From: Streptomyces sp. CB02058
GTDB lineage: Bacteria > Actinomycetota > Actinomycetes > Streptomycetales > Streptomycetaceae
DNA length: 64,000 nucleotides
Direction of reading: 5' to 3'
Assembly (NCBI RefSeq): GCF_001905505.1
Contig: NZ_LIPG01000003.1
Location: 1,550,001-1,614,000 of the forward strand
Shown: piece after piece, positions 16,397-24,450 of the stretch
Layout of the letters: each line of letters begins with the position of its first letter
Position numbering within the stretch: position 1 is the stretch's first letter
The notes under the pieces: model-generated
What the model saw: only the letters and a program-made list of their open reading frames with translations
Databases searched by the model: none
Told to the model about the DNA's origin: nothing
Program-made: the position numbers and the translations under genes

Positions 16397-17437
16397 ATGA
16401 AAGCCGTCCAGTACCGCACCGTCGGCGCCGCGCCCGAGGTCGTCGAGATTCCGGAGCCCGTCGCGGGGCCCGGCCAGATCCTGCTGAAGGTCAGCGCAGC
16501 CGGTGTCTGCCACTCGGACATCGCCGTGATGAGCTGGCCCGAAGAGGGGTTCCCCTACGAGCTGCCGCTCACGCTCGGCCACGAGGGGGTCGGCACCGTC
16601 GCCGCCCTCGGCGAGGGCGCCGAGGGCGTCTCGGTCGGCGATTCGGTCGCCGTCTACGGCCCCTGGGGCTGCGGCACCTGCGTGAACTGCGCGGAAGGCC
16701 GTGAGAACTACTGTCTGCGCGCCGCGGACCTCGGAATCAACCCGCCCGGGCTGGGCACCCCCGGCGCCATGGCCGAGTACATGCTCGTCGACGACGCCCG
16801 CCACCTGACGCCGATCGGCGACCTGGACCCGGTCAAGACGGTCTCCCTGACCGACGCGGGCCTCACCCCGTACCACGCGATCAAGCGCTCGCTGCCGAAG
16901 CTGCTGCCCGGCGCCACCGCCGTGGTCATCGGCACCGGCGGCCTCGGGCACGTGGCCATCCAGCTGCTCCGCGCCATGACCGCCGTCCGGGTCATCGCGC
17001 TCGACGTCACCGAGGAGAAGCTCGCGCTCGCCCGCACCGTCGGCGCCCACGAGACGGTGCTCTCCGACGAGCACGCGGCCGCCAAGGTCCGCGAGCTCAC
17101 CGGCGGCATCGGCGCCAAGGTGGTCTTCGACTTCGTCGGCGTCGAACCGACCGTGAAGACGGCCGGTGCGGTCGCCTCCATCGACAGCGACGTCACCATC
17201 GTCGGCATCGGCGGCGGTCTGCTGCCCGTCGGCTTCGGCGTCCTGCCGTTCTCCACCTCGGTCACCGCGCCGTACTGGGGTTCGCGCAAGGAGCTCGCCG
17301 AGGTCATCGAACTGGCCCACGCCGGTGCCGTCGACGTCCATGTCGAGACCTACTCGATCGACGAGGCCCCGCTCGCCTACGAGCGGCTGCACGCCGGCAA
17401 GATCAACGGGCGCGCGGTCATCCTGCCCAACGGCTGA
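16397..17437 (+). CDS. Zinc-dependent medium-chain alcohol dehydrogenase
   Basis: A 346-aa MDR enzyme. Catalytic zinc ligands are C38 (GVCHSDI) with H62/E63 (GHEGVG); C92, C95, C98 and C106 form the structural-zinc lobe (CGTCVNCAEGRENYC). The cofactor fold carries VVIGTGGLGHVAIQ near residue 177, followed by an acidic residue (VIALDVTEEK) that favours NAD. It oxidises a primary or secondary alcohol. Start ATG 16397 has a strong AAGGAGAG site. Last gene of the TetR-SDR-ADH operon; a terminator hairpin follows at 17460. Confidence 0.9.
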   Translation: MKAVQYRTVGAAPEVVEIPEPVAGPGQILLKVSAAGVCHSDIAVMSWPEEGFPYELPLTLGHEGVGTVAALGEGAEGVSVGDSVAVYGPWGCGTCVNCAEGRENYCLRAADLGINPPGLGTPGAMAEYMLVDDARHLTPIGDLDPVKTVSLTDAGLTPYHAIKRSLPKLLPGATAVVIGTGGLGHVAIQLLRAMTAVRVIALDVTEEKLALARTVGAHETVLSDEHAAAKVRELTGGIGAKVVFDFVGVEPTVKTAGAVASIDSDVTIVGIGGGLLPVGFGVLPFSTSVTAPYWGSRKELAEVIELAHAGAVDVHVETYSIDEAPLAYERLHAGKINGRAVILPNG

Positions 17438-17459
17438 CCGCCCCGAGCGGAGAGCCGGC

Positions 17460-17503
17460 GACGACTCGCCGGGACGCCTTCCCGAGGCGCCCGGCGAGTC
17501 GTC
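17460..17503. terminator. Bidirectional hairpin between ADH and SulP genes
   Basis: GACGACTCGCCGGG (17460-17473) pairs exactly with 17490-17503; after one bulged A the stem continues with CGCCT/AGGCG around a 5-nt loop. It separates the convergent alcohol dehydrogenase and sulP genes. Confidence 0.88.
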
Positions 17504-17510
17504 CGTGTGG

Positions 17511-18995
17511 TCAGCGAGCCGCGGTGACCGCTTCCGTGCGGGTCAGCCGCACGGGCTCGGTGCCGGACGAACTGTGCCGCTCCGCCCAGTTCTCCAGCGC
17601 CGTACGACAGGCGTGGTCCAGGTGGTGCAGTCCGGACAGGTCCAGCGCGATGGGACGGTCCGTGGGCAGCGCCTCCAGGCTGTCCAGTATCTTCGGCAGG
17701 CGCAGGAAGGTCGCGTTGCCCGAGAGACGGGCCCGGACACGGTCGGCATCGCTGTCGACGACCTCCAGTTTGATGTGCGAGGCGTCCCAGGCGGCCTTGG
17801 CCACCGACAGGGCAAGACCGGTCAGCACACCCTCGAACATGTTCACCGTGACGATCGCCACCGCGGTGACGACCAGGATCACCGCCTCACCGCGGTGCGA
17901 GCGCCACAGCGCCACGAGCGCGCGCACCGGGATCAGCTTCCAGCCGGCGTGGATGAGGATGCCCGCGAGGGCCGGAAGCGGAATGAGTCCCAGCGCGGAC
18001 GGGAGCAGCGCCGCGAACAGCAGCAGCCACACCCCGTGCAGCACCCGGGACGCCTTGGTCCGCGCGCCGGCCCGCACATTGGCGGAGCTGCGCACGATGA
18101 CCGCGGTCATCGGCAGAGCGCCCAGGAAACCGCTCACGGTGTTGCCGGCGCCCTGAGCCATCAGCTCCTTGTCGTACTGGGTGCGCGGCCCGTCGTGCAG
18201 CCGGTCCACCGCCGCCGCGCTGAACAGGCTCTCGGCGGACGCGATCAGGGTGAAGGCCGCCACGGTGCCGAGCAGACTCACGTCCGCGAGACCGCCGAAC
18301 TCGGACAGGGCGGGGATCTGTACGGCGTCGACCAGCCCTTCCACCTGCACGGTGGCGACCGGAAGGCCGAAGGCCAGCGTGGCGAGCGTGGCCAGTACGA
18401 CCGCGGCGAGTGCTCCCGGAACGGCCCGCACCCGCTTCGGCATCCTGTTCCAGAGCACCACCAGCGCGATGGTCGAGGCGCCGACCGCCAGTGAGGTGAG
18501 AGCCGCCGTACTGGAGACGGCCCCGGCCAGGAGATCCGGGATCCCGGCGATCTTGCCCGTGCCGGTGAGCGGAGCCTCGACACCGGCGGCGGCGTAGAGC
18601 TGGCCGGCGATCAGGACCAGCCCGATGCCTGCGAGCATGCCCTCGACGACCGAGACCGAGATCGCCCGGAACCAGCGGCCCAGCCGCAGTGCGCCCATGG
18701 CGAGCTGCAGCAGCCCGGCGGTGACCACGATCACCCCGAGCGCGGCGAGCCCGAAGGACTGGACGGCCTCGAACACGAGCACCGTGAGCCCGGCGGCCGG
18801 CCCGGACACCTGGAGGCTGCTGCCCCGCATGAGGCCGGTGACGAGACCGCCCACGATGCCGGTGATCAGACCCAGTTCGGCGGGGACCCCGGATGCCACG
18901 GCGACGCCGACGCACAGCGGCAGGGCGACGAGGAAGACGACGAGTGAAGCGGCGAAATCCTGCCGCAGATGAGGAAACTTCGCGACACGGTCCAT
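17511..18995 (-). CDS. SulP-family anion transporter with C-terminal STAS-like domain
   Basis: A 494-aa inner-membrane transporter of the SLC26/SulP family with about 12-14 helices; QDFAASLVVFLVALPLCVGVAVASG and SSLQVSGPAAGLTVLVFE are typical helix 1 and helix 3 motifs. The last 80 residues (DRPIALDLSGLHHLDHACRTALENW) form a short STAS domain. Relatives carry sulfate, bicarbonate or other anions. ATG 18995 follows GAGGG by 5 nt; ATG 19007 also occurs and overlaps the stop of the short frame at 19004-19114. No carbonic anhydrase domain is fused, and no sulfur-assimilation gene is adjacent. Confidence 0.85.
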   Translation of the reverse strand: MDRVAKFPHLRQDFAASLVVFLVALPLCVGVAVASGVPAELGLITGIVGGLVTGLMRGSSLQVSGPAAGLTVLVFEAVQSFGLAALGVIVVTAGLLQLAMGALRLGRWFRAISVSVVEGMLAGIGLVLIAGQLYAAAGVEAPLTGTGKIAGIPDLLAGAVSSTAALTSLAVGASTIALVVLWNRMPKRVRAVPGALAAVVLATLATLAFGLPVATVQVEGLVDAVQIPALSEFGGLADVSLLGTVAAFTLIASAESLFSAAAVDRLHDGPRTQYDKELMAQGAGNTVSGFLGALPMTAVIVRSSANVRAGARTKASRVLHGVWLLLFAALLPSALGLIPLPALAGILIHAGWKLIPVRALVALWRSHRGEAVILVVTAVAIVTVNMFEGVLTGLALSVAKAAWDASHIKLEVVDSDADRVRARLSGNATFLRLPKILDSLEALPTDRPIALDLSGLHHLDHACRTALENWAERHSSSGTEPVRLTRTEAVTAAR

Positions 18996-19003
18996 GACGG
19001 CCC

Positions 19004-19114
19004 TCATCCCGTGCGGAAGGGGGCCGAGCGCACGTCGCCGGGCGGAGGTGCCCAGACGACGCTGTCGCTGATCCGTAGGACGTGTTCCGCGGGGTGGTCG
19101 GCGAGAGATTGCAT
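19004..19114 (-). CDS. Possible 36-aa upstream reading frame coupled to sulP
   Basis: A 37-codon frame starts at ATG 19114, seven nt after a near-perfect AGGAGGA ribosome site, and its TGA overlaps ATG 19007 of sulP (ATGA). The ribosome site is far better than the one of sulP itself. The peptide starts MQSLADHPAEHVLRI and resembles no family I know. It may be a regulatory leader peptide that feeds ribosomes into sulP, or a small protein. It could also mark an alternative N-terminus if the sequence holds a frameshift. Confidence 0.5.
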   Translation of the reverse strand: MQSLADHPAEHVLRISDSVVWAPPPGDVRSAPFRTG

Positions 19115-19261
19115 ACCAGTGGTTCCTCCTGGCGCGCCGACGGACGGCGCGTCGGTGTGTGTGCGAGAGCTGAGTGCCTGGAGGGCAGGTACGGACCACC
19201 CGTGTCGCCGGGTCCCGCAGGACGTCGGACGGGGGCTGGTCCGCGAGCGCCTCGGGTCAGC

Positions 19262-19654
19262 TCAGCAGCGGAACACCTGAAGGACCGTGGAGGAATGCGC
19301 GGCCGATGATCTGGAGGTGTGGTGCGCGTCGCCCGTCGCGGCGACGGCCGCCGGGGCGAGGACGCCGTCGGCGGCCCCCGCCACCGCGGAACGCTGCGGC
19401 GCCTCGGGCGCGGGCACGGTCGCGGAGCGGTGCCGGTCGCGATGGCGCAGATGGCCGTTCGGCTCGCTCCCGCGATCGGGCGTACCGCAGTTGGCGTACT
19501 CGCCCTGGGGAACACCTGTGCCCGCGACCGGGAAATGTTCCGCTCGATTTCCCTGGGCAGAAGCCCGGTGATCCGGCGAGGACGCGCCGGAGTACGGGGC
19601 CAACAGGAAGCCGATCAGGAACGCGAGTACGAACCGGACTGCCGCTGCTCGCAC
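19262..19654 (-). CDS. Hypothetical secreted or membrane-anchored protein
   Basis: A 130-aa frame with a GTG start at 19654 and an excellent AGGAGGTG ribosome site 6 nt upstream. The N-terminus is signal-like (RAAAVRFVLAFLIGFLLAPYSGA), after which the protein is hydrophilic, rich in His, Arg, Ala and Pro, and ends in a single Cys (VFRC). Not recognised. It lies upstream of sulP on the same strand with a 147-bp gap, so cotranscription is possible. An overlapping frame at 19257-19661 is judged a shadow. Confidence 0.6.
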   Translation of the reverse strand: MRAAAVRFVLAFLIGFLLAPYSGASSPDHRASAQGNRAEHFPVAGTGVPQGEYANCGTPDRGSEPNGHLRHRDRHRSATVPAPEAPQRSAVAGAADGVLAPAAVAATGDAHHTSRSSAAHSSTVLQVFRC

Positions 19655-19930
19655 CCTTCACCTCCTGATGGACTTCATTCGTCCTTCGGGACGCTAACAG
19701 GATGAAGGGCTTATGGAGTTAACCCCTTGTGAAGAGTCTGAAAGTCGATGCCCGACGAGTCGAATCATGCGCTGAACCTCTGTGGCCTGGGGTTCTATCA
19801 CACAATAGGGTCGCGGTATTCGAGGTCGCCCATGTCTGCGTGTCCCCTGCATATGCCAGTCGACCGGCATTCTCCGTATTCGTACAATGGTTCGGTCTGT
19901 GCGGGTGAATTGACCCGCCGGGAACAGCGC

Positions 19931-20962
19931 TCACGCCATGTGTGTCAGCGTCTCTCCCCGGACTGGATCGGCGTACGGAAGACGGTTCCCGTACCTCTCC
20001 AGTTCATCCAGCGCGGCATGTGTCAGGCGGGTCAGCTCATTGCCGAGCGAACCCGCGATGTGAGGGGTGAGCACGACGTTCGGAAGGTCGTACAGCGGTG
20101 AGTCCGCGGGCAGGATCTCCGGCTCGGTCACGTCGAGCACCGCGTGGAGGCGGCCGGACACCAGCTCGTCCGTCAGCGCGGCCGTGTCCACCAGCGACCC
20201 CCGTGCCGTATTGATGAGAGTGGCGCCGTCGGGCAGCAGCGCCAGCCTCTCCCGGTCGAAGAGGTGCCGGGTCTCCGGCAGCGCGGGTGCGTGGATGGTC
20301 ACCACGTCACTGGTGCGCGCCAGTTCGTCGAGCGGTACCGCCCGTACGCCCAGTGCCGCTGCCCCGGCCTCGTCCACGTACGGGTCGTACAGCAGCACGC
20401 GCAGGTCGAAGGGGCGCAGCAGTTCGATGACCCGCCGCCCGATGCGGGACGCCCCGACGACCCCGACCGTACGGCCGTAGTTGCCTCCGGAGCCGATGAC
20501 GTCGAGGGCGTTCGTCCGGGCGCGCAGACGTTCGTACACCCGCTGAGCGGCCAGGACCCGCTTGCCGGCGAAGAGGATCGCCGCCACGGTGTACTCCGCG
20601 ACCGGCAGCGCGTTCGCCCCCGCCGCGGACGCGACGGTCAGATTCCGCTCCCAGCAGGCGTCGGTGATGTGGTGCTTCACCGAACCGGCGGCGTGGATCA
20701 CGGTGCGCAGACGCGGGAGCCGCTCCAGCACATCGGCCGTGAGCGGGGGACAGCCCCAGCCGGTGAGGAGCACCTCGGCCTCGTGGAGCGCGCCCGCCAC
20801 CGCCGGGTCACCGAAGTCGTCGACCACGAGCGAGGGATCGGTGTCGGCGACAGCCGTCAGACGGGCCAGTGACTCCTGGTCGAAGAGCGCGTCCCGGACC
20901 TTCGGCTCCATGGCGAGCACCGTGCGGGGCCGGTGGTAGGGGGCGTGCGACGGGGGCGTCAT
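19931..20962 (-). CDS. D-isomer-specific 2-hydroxyacid dehydrogenase
   Basis: A 343-aa NAD-dependent dehydrogenase of the phosphoglycerate/glyoxylate reductase family. The Rossmann motif is degenerate (GVVGASRIG, 167-175). The catalytic set is present: R254 (NTARGSLVD), a Glu around 280-282 (DVTEPEI) and H301 (LTPHIAGS). Substrate specificity cannot be read off. Start ATG 20962 overlaps the stop of the sugar permease gene (ATGA), making it the last gene of an ABC transporter operon. This suggests it acts on an acid derived from the imported sugar, such as an oxidised uronate product. Confidence 0.88.
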   Translation of the reverse strand: MTPPSHAPYHRPRTVLAMEPKVRDALFDQESLARLTAVADTDPSLVVDDFGDPAVAGALHEAEVLLTGWGCPPLTADVLERLPRLRTVIHAAGSVKHHITDACWERNLTVASAAGANALPVAEYTVAAILFAGKRVLAAQRVYERLRARTNALDVIGSGGNYGRTVGVVGASRIGRRVIELLRPFDLRVLLYDPYVDEAGAAALGVRAVPLDELARTSDVVTIHAPALPETRHLFDRERLALLPDGATLINTARGSLVDTAALTDELVSGRLHAVLDVTEPEILPADSPLYDLPNVVLTPHIAGSLGNELTRLTHAALDELERYGNRLPYADPVRGETLTHMA

Positions 20963-21888
20963 TTGACGGCTCCTGCGGTGAGGCCCGAGCGCCAGAAGCG
21001 CTGCAGCGCTATGAAGGCGACGGCGAGCGGGACGATGGACACCAGGGACCCGGTGATGACGAACGAGTAGAGCTGCGGCTCCTGGGGGAGCGTGGCGTTC
21101 CAGTTGAACAGGCCGAGGCCGACGGGGTAGAGCGCCGAGTCGTTCAGCATCACCAGGGGCAGGAAGAAGTTGTTCCAGCTGCCGGTGAAGGAGAAGAGGA
21201 AGACCGTGACGAAGGCGGGCGAGAGCATCGGGAGAGCGACGGAGCGGAAGATGCGCAGTTCGCCCGCGCCGTCGAGCCTGGCCGCCTCCAGCGTCTCGCC
21301 CGGGACGTAGCTCTCCGCGAAGACGCGTGCCAGATAGACACCGAAGGGATTGACGAGGCCCGGAATCAGCACCGACCAGTACGAGTTGACGAGGCCCACC
21401 TCGGACGCCATGAGGTACATCGGCAGGGAGATGACCGTGTGCGGTACGAGGATGCCCAGGAGCACCAGGCCGTAGAGCTTCTCCTTGCCCCACCAGTCGT
21501 ACTTGTCGAACGCGTAGCCGGCGAGCAGTGAGATGAGGGTGGAGGCCAGCGCACCCACGACGGAGTACAGCATGCTGTTGGCGAGCCAGCGGCCGAACAC
21601 GCCGTCCTGGTAGCTGAACAGGTCGGCGAGGTTCGTCAGAAGACTGAAGTCGCCGAGCGCGAAGCCGGGGCTGGCGAACAGGTCGCCGTTGTTCTTCGTC
21701 GCGTTGACGAGCAGCCAGCTCAGCGGCATCAGTGTGTAGACGGCGACGATGCCGAGCAGGGTGGTGACGACCGCCTTGGACGACCAGGACGGCATGGGGA
21801 CCCGGGAGTTCCGGGACGGCCTGGTGGTGTCCGGGCGCTTCGCGGACCGGGTGGGCGGCTGGGTGCGCGGGGGAGTCGCGGTAGCCAT
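20959..21888 (-). CDS. Carbohydrate ABC transporter permease, MalG type
   Basis: A 309-aa CUT1-family inner-membrane permease with six helices. The EAA loop that contacts the ATPase reads YVPGETLEAARLDGAGELRIFRSVALPML near residue 200. Start ATG 21888 is followed by a Pro/Thr/Arg-rich cytosolic N-terminus. It lies 2 nt after the partner permease and overlaps the dehydrogenase by ATGA. No ATPase gene is present; in Streptomyces such importers normally borrow the shared ATPase MsiK. Confidence 0.9.
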   Translation of the reverse strand: MATATPPRTQPPTRSAKRPDTTRPSRNSRVPMPSWSSKAVVTTLLGIVAVYTLMPLSWLLVNATKNNGDLFASPGFALGDFSLLTNLADLFSYQDGVFGRWLANSMLYSVVGALASTLISLLAGYAFDKYDWWGKEKLYGLVLLGILVPHTVISLPMYLMASEVGLVNSYWSVLIPGLVNPFGVYLARVFAESYVPGETLEAARLDGAGELRIFRSVALPMLSPAFVTVFLFSFTGSWNNFFLPLVMLNDSALYPVGLGLFNWNATLPQEPQLYSFVITGSLVSIVPLAVAFIALQRFWRSGLTAGAVK

Positions 21889-21890
21889 GG

Positions 21891-22790
21891 TCACGCCTCC
21901 TTCCAGCGGTTGCCGAGCTTGGTGATCACGAAGGAGAGGCCGGCTCCGAGCAGGGCGAGCAGCAGTGAGGCGGCTGCGGCCAGGCCGTAGTCGTGCTCGG
22001 TGAAGGCGGCCTGGTAGATGTACATCACCGGGCTCCAGTCCTGGGAGACGGCGGACGACCGGCTGCGCAGCACCTCCGGCTCGTTGAAGAGCTGGATGGC
22101 GCCGACGGCGGTGAAGAGCATGGTCAGGACGACGGAGGAACGGATCATCGGAAGCTTCACGGACAGGGCCGTACGCAGCTGGCCCGCCCCGTCGACGGTG
22201 GCGGCCTCCAGGGTCTCCTTCGGGACCGCCTGAAGCGCCGCGTAGAAGATCACCATGTTGTAGCCGATCCACTGCCAGGCGGCGGCGTTGGCCATGGAGA
22301 AGACCACACCGTCCGGACCGAGGAAGTCCCACTCCACCCCTACGGTGCGCAGGAGGCTGATCACCGGGCTGAGCCCCGGTGTGTAGAGGAACCCCCAGAT
22401 GATCGCGGCGATCAGGCCGGGAACGGCGTGGGGAAGGAAGTACGCCAGCTGGAAGAACTTCTTCGCCCTGGCCATCGCCGAGTCCACGAGCAGGGCCAGC
22501 GCCAGAGCGCCGCCGACCATCACGGGGATGTAGATCAGGCAGTAGAGGGCGATGTGCAGGAAGCCCCTGTGGAAGGACGGGTCCCCCAGGGCACGGAGAT
22601 AGTTGTCGGCGCCGACGAACAGGGTCTCGGTGCCCCCGAACCCGAGCCCGCTGGTGGCCTGTTCGCGGAACAGGCTCATCCACAGGGAGTAGCCGATGGG
22701 AACGACGAGTGTGGCGACGAAGAGGATGAAGAAGGGGGCGACGAAGAGAGCGGGGGTGCTGCGCTGCCCGCGGCCGAGCCGGGAAGTCAT
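21891..22790 (-). CDS. Carbohydrate ABC transporter permease, MalF type
   Basis: A 299-aa CUT1 permease with six helices. It opens with PALFVAPFFILFVATLVVPIGYSLWMSL and carries the EAA loop VPKETLEAATVDGAGQLRTALSVKLPM near residue 190. It pairs with the MalG-type permease 2 nt downstream and the binding lipoprotein 73 bp upstream to form the importer core. Substrate is inferred from the neighbouring GH35 and lyase genes to be an oligosaccharide. Confidence 0.9.
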   Translation of the reverse strand: MTSRLGRGQRSTPALFVAPFFILFVATLVVPIGYSLWMSLFREQATSGLGFGGTETLFVGADNYLRALGDPSFHRGFLHIALYCLIYIPVMVGGALALALLVDSAMARAKKFFQLAYFLPHAVPGLIAAIIWGFLYTPGLSPVISLLRTVGVEWDFLGPDGVVFSMANAAAWQWIGYNMVIFYAALQAVPKETLEAATVDGAGQLRTALSVKLPMIRSSVVLTMLFTAVGAIQLFNEPEVLRSRSSAVSQDWSPVMYIYQAAFTEHDYGLAAAASLLLALLGAGLSFVITKLGNRWKEA

Positions 22791-22863
22791 CGGCGGTAGC
22801 TCCTTGGGTGGGTGATACGCCGGGGCGGGAGCTGGTCCCGCCCCGACGGCGCGCGATCGCGGG

Positions 22864-24183
22864 CTACTTGGCGAGCTTCAGGCCGCGGTCGGTGATCGCC
22901 TTCTCCGCCGCCGCCTGGCCCGCCTGGAAGGCCTGCCAGAACTCCCCGGTCTTCTGGGCCTTGCCGAACTCCGCCTGCATGGTCATGGTCGTGGAGTTGT
23001 GCACGGGGCTCCAGGTCCACCCCTCGGTGATGAGGGGCACCTGGGCGCCCGCGACGGCGTAGATGTCCTGGCCGCCGAAGTACGAGGCGTCGAAGGTGGA
23101 CTTGGCGGTGGCGCGCAGGTCCTCGTCGGCGGGGAGGCCACTGGACGTTCCGGCGGCGAGGCGCGCCTCGACCGCTTCCTTCCGGGTGGTGGCCCACGTG
23201 ATGAACTCGGCCGCGGCGTCGGCCTTCTCGCTGTCCTTGGTCACGGCGAAGGCCGATCCGCCCACCGACCCGGTGGCCGGGGTGCCCCAGTGGGGCAGCG
23301 GGGCCTCGGCCCACTTGCCCGTCTGCGCGGGGTAGGTGGTCTTGAGGGACCCGGCGCTCCACGAGGCCCCGATCAGGGCGATGGCCTTGGAGTCCGTGAC
23401 GGCCTTGGTCGCCTCGGGGCTCCACGCCTTGTGGTTCAGGACCAGATCGTCCTTGACCAGGTCCTTCCAGTAGTCGGCGACCTTCTTCGTGGCGGGGTCG
23501 GTGATGTTCACCTTCCACGCGTCGCCGGTCGTGCCGTACCACTGGGCCCCGGCTTGCTGTGCGAGGCCGGCCCAGGTCGCGGTGTCGTCCCCCCAGAAGT
23601 CGAGCAGTCTCGCCTCGCCCTTGGATGCGGTCCTGACCTTCTCCGCGGCGGTCCTGAACTCCGCCCAGGTGGTGGGGACCTCGATGCCGTACTTCTCGAA
23701 GAGGTCGGTGCGGTAGTAGAAGGTCTGGGGGCCGACGTCGTAGGGGGCGGCCCAGGTCTTGCCCCCGAGCGTGACCAGGGACCGCACGGACTCGGGGGCG
23801 TACTCCTCGACCGGCTTGCCGAGTTCCGCGCTCGAGTCGCGCAGGAGACCCTGGGTCACGAGGTCGGGCAGCGCCTGGTACTCCAGGTTGACGACGTCGG
23901 GGGCGTTGCCCGCCTTGACCGCCTTGGCGATCTTGTCGTAGCCGCCGTTGAGGCCCGCGGGTATCTCGGCGTGGGTGACCATGATGCCGGGGTGCGTCTT
24001 GTTGAACGCGGCGGTCATGTCGGCGGTGCCGGGCATCCAGGACCAGTAGGTGATCTCCACGGGCTTGCCGTCCGCGCCGGCCGTGTCCGCGCCGGCCCCC
24101 TCTCCTCCGCAGGCGGTCACCAGGAGGGCCAGGGAAGCGGCGGCGGCGAGGGCGGTGGAGGTCGAACGAGTGGTGCGCTGCAT
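22864..24183 (-). CDS. Extracellular sugar-binding lipoprotein of ABC importer
   Basis: A 439-aa solute-binding protein of family 1. The signal peptide ends in a lipobox (LLVTAC, Cys about 25), so the mature protein is lipid-anchored outside the membrane. EITYWSWMPGTADMTAAFNKTHPGI is the usual N-lobe start of oligosaccharide-binding proteins, and many Trp residues suit sugar stacking. ATG 24183 follows TAGGAG. First gene of the SBP-permease-permease-dehydrogenase operon; GAACAA half-sites lie about 85-97 bp upstream. Confidence 0.9.
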   Translation of the reverse strand: MQRTTRSTSTALAAAASLALLVTACGGEGAGADTAGADGKPVEITYWSWMPGTADMTAAFNKTHPGIMVTHAEIPAGLNGGYDKIAKAVKAGNAPDVVNLEYQALPDLVTQGLLRDSSAELGKPVEEYAPESVRSLVTLGGKTWAAPYDVGPQTFYYRTDLFEKYGIEVPTTWAEFRTAAEKVRTASKGEARLLDFWGDDTATWAGLAQQAGAQWYGTTGDAWKVNITDPATKKVADYWKDLVKDDLVLNHKAWSPEATKAVTDSKAIALIGASWSAGSLKTTYPAQTGKWAEAPLPHWGTPATGSVGGSAFAVTKDSEKADAAAEFITWATTRKEAVEARLAAGTSSGLPADEDLRATAKSTFDASYFGGQDIYAVAGAQVPLITEGWTWSPVHNSTTMTMQAEFGKAQKTGEFWQAFQAGQAAAEKAITDRGLKLAK

Positions 24184-24267
24184 GGCGGTACTCCTACGAG
24201 AGGCCTACAGAAGGCGGCGAGTTGACGCACATCTTTCGACCACGAGCGATCAGAGTCAATAGTAAAT

Positions 24268-24280
24268 GAACAAACGAACA
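24268..24280. promoter_or_regulatory. GAACAA half-sites upstream of the ABC importer operon
   Basis: GAACAAACGAACA holds two tandem GAACA-type half-sites matching the arms of the palindrome TTGTTCGAACAA found before the regulator gene (27401-27412). It lies in the relatively A/T-rich promoter region of the solute-binding protein gene. A shared repressor is inferred. Confidence 0.45.
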
Positions 24281-24364
24281 TCAAGAAGCGATATCGATCG
24301 TTCGTCTGTCCGTCTGTGTGTCACCCATGGGAGTACCGGAAGGAAGAAGGCGTGAGACGACAGT

Positions 24365-24398
24365 GCTCGGGGCACCGGGACATGGCGGTGCCCCGGGC
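24365..24398. terminator. Hairpin downstream of the GH35 gene
   Basis: CGGGGCACCG (24368-24377) pairs with CGGTGCCCCG (24386-24395) around an 8-nt loop; three more outer pairs, one of them G-U, extend it. It lies 53 nt past the GH35 stop on the minus strand and before the promoter of the importer operon. Confidence 0.8.
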
Positions 24399-24450
24399 AC
24401 GGCCCCCTCGGGGAGCCCCGCCCGGGGCCGGACAGCGGTCACCCGCGGGT

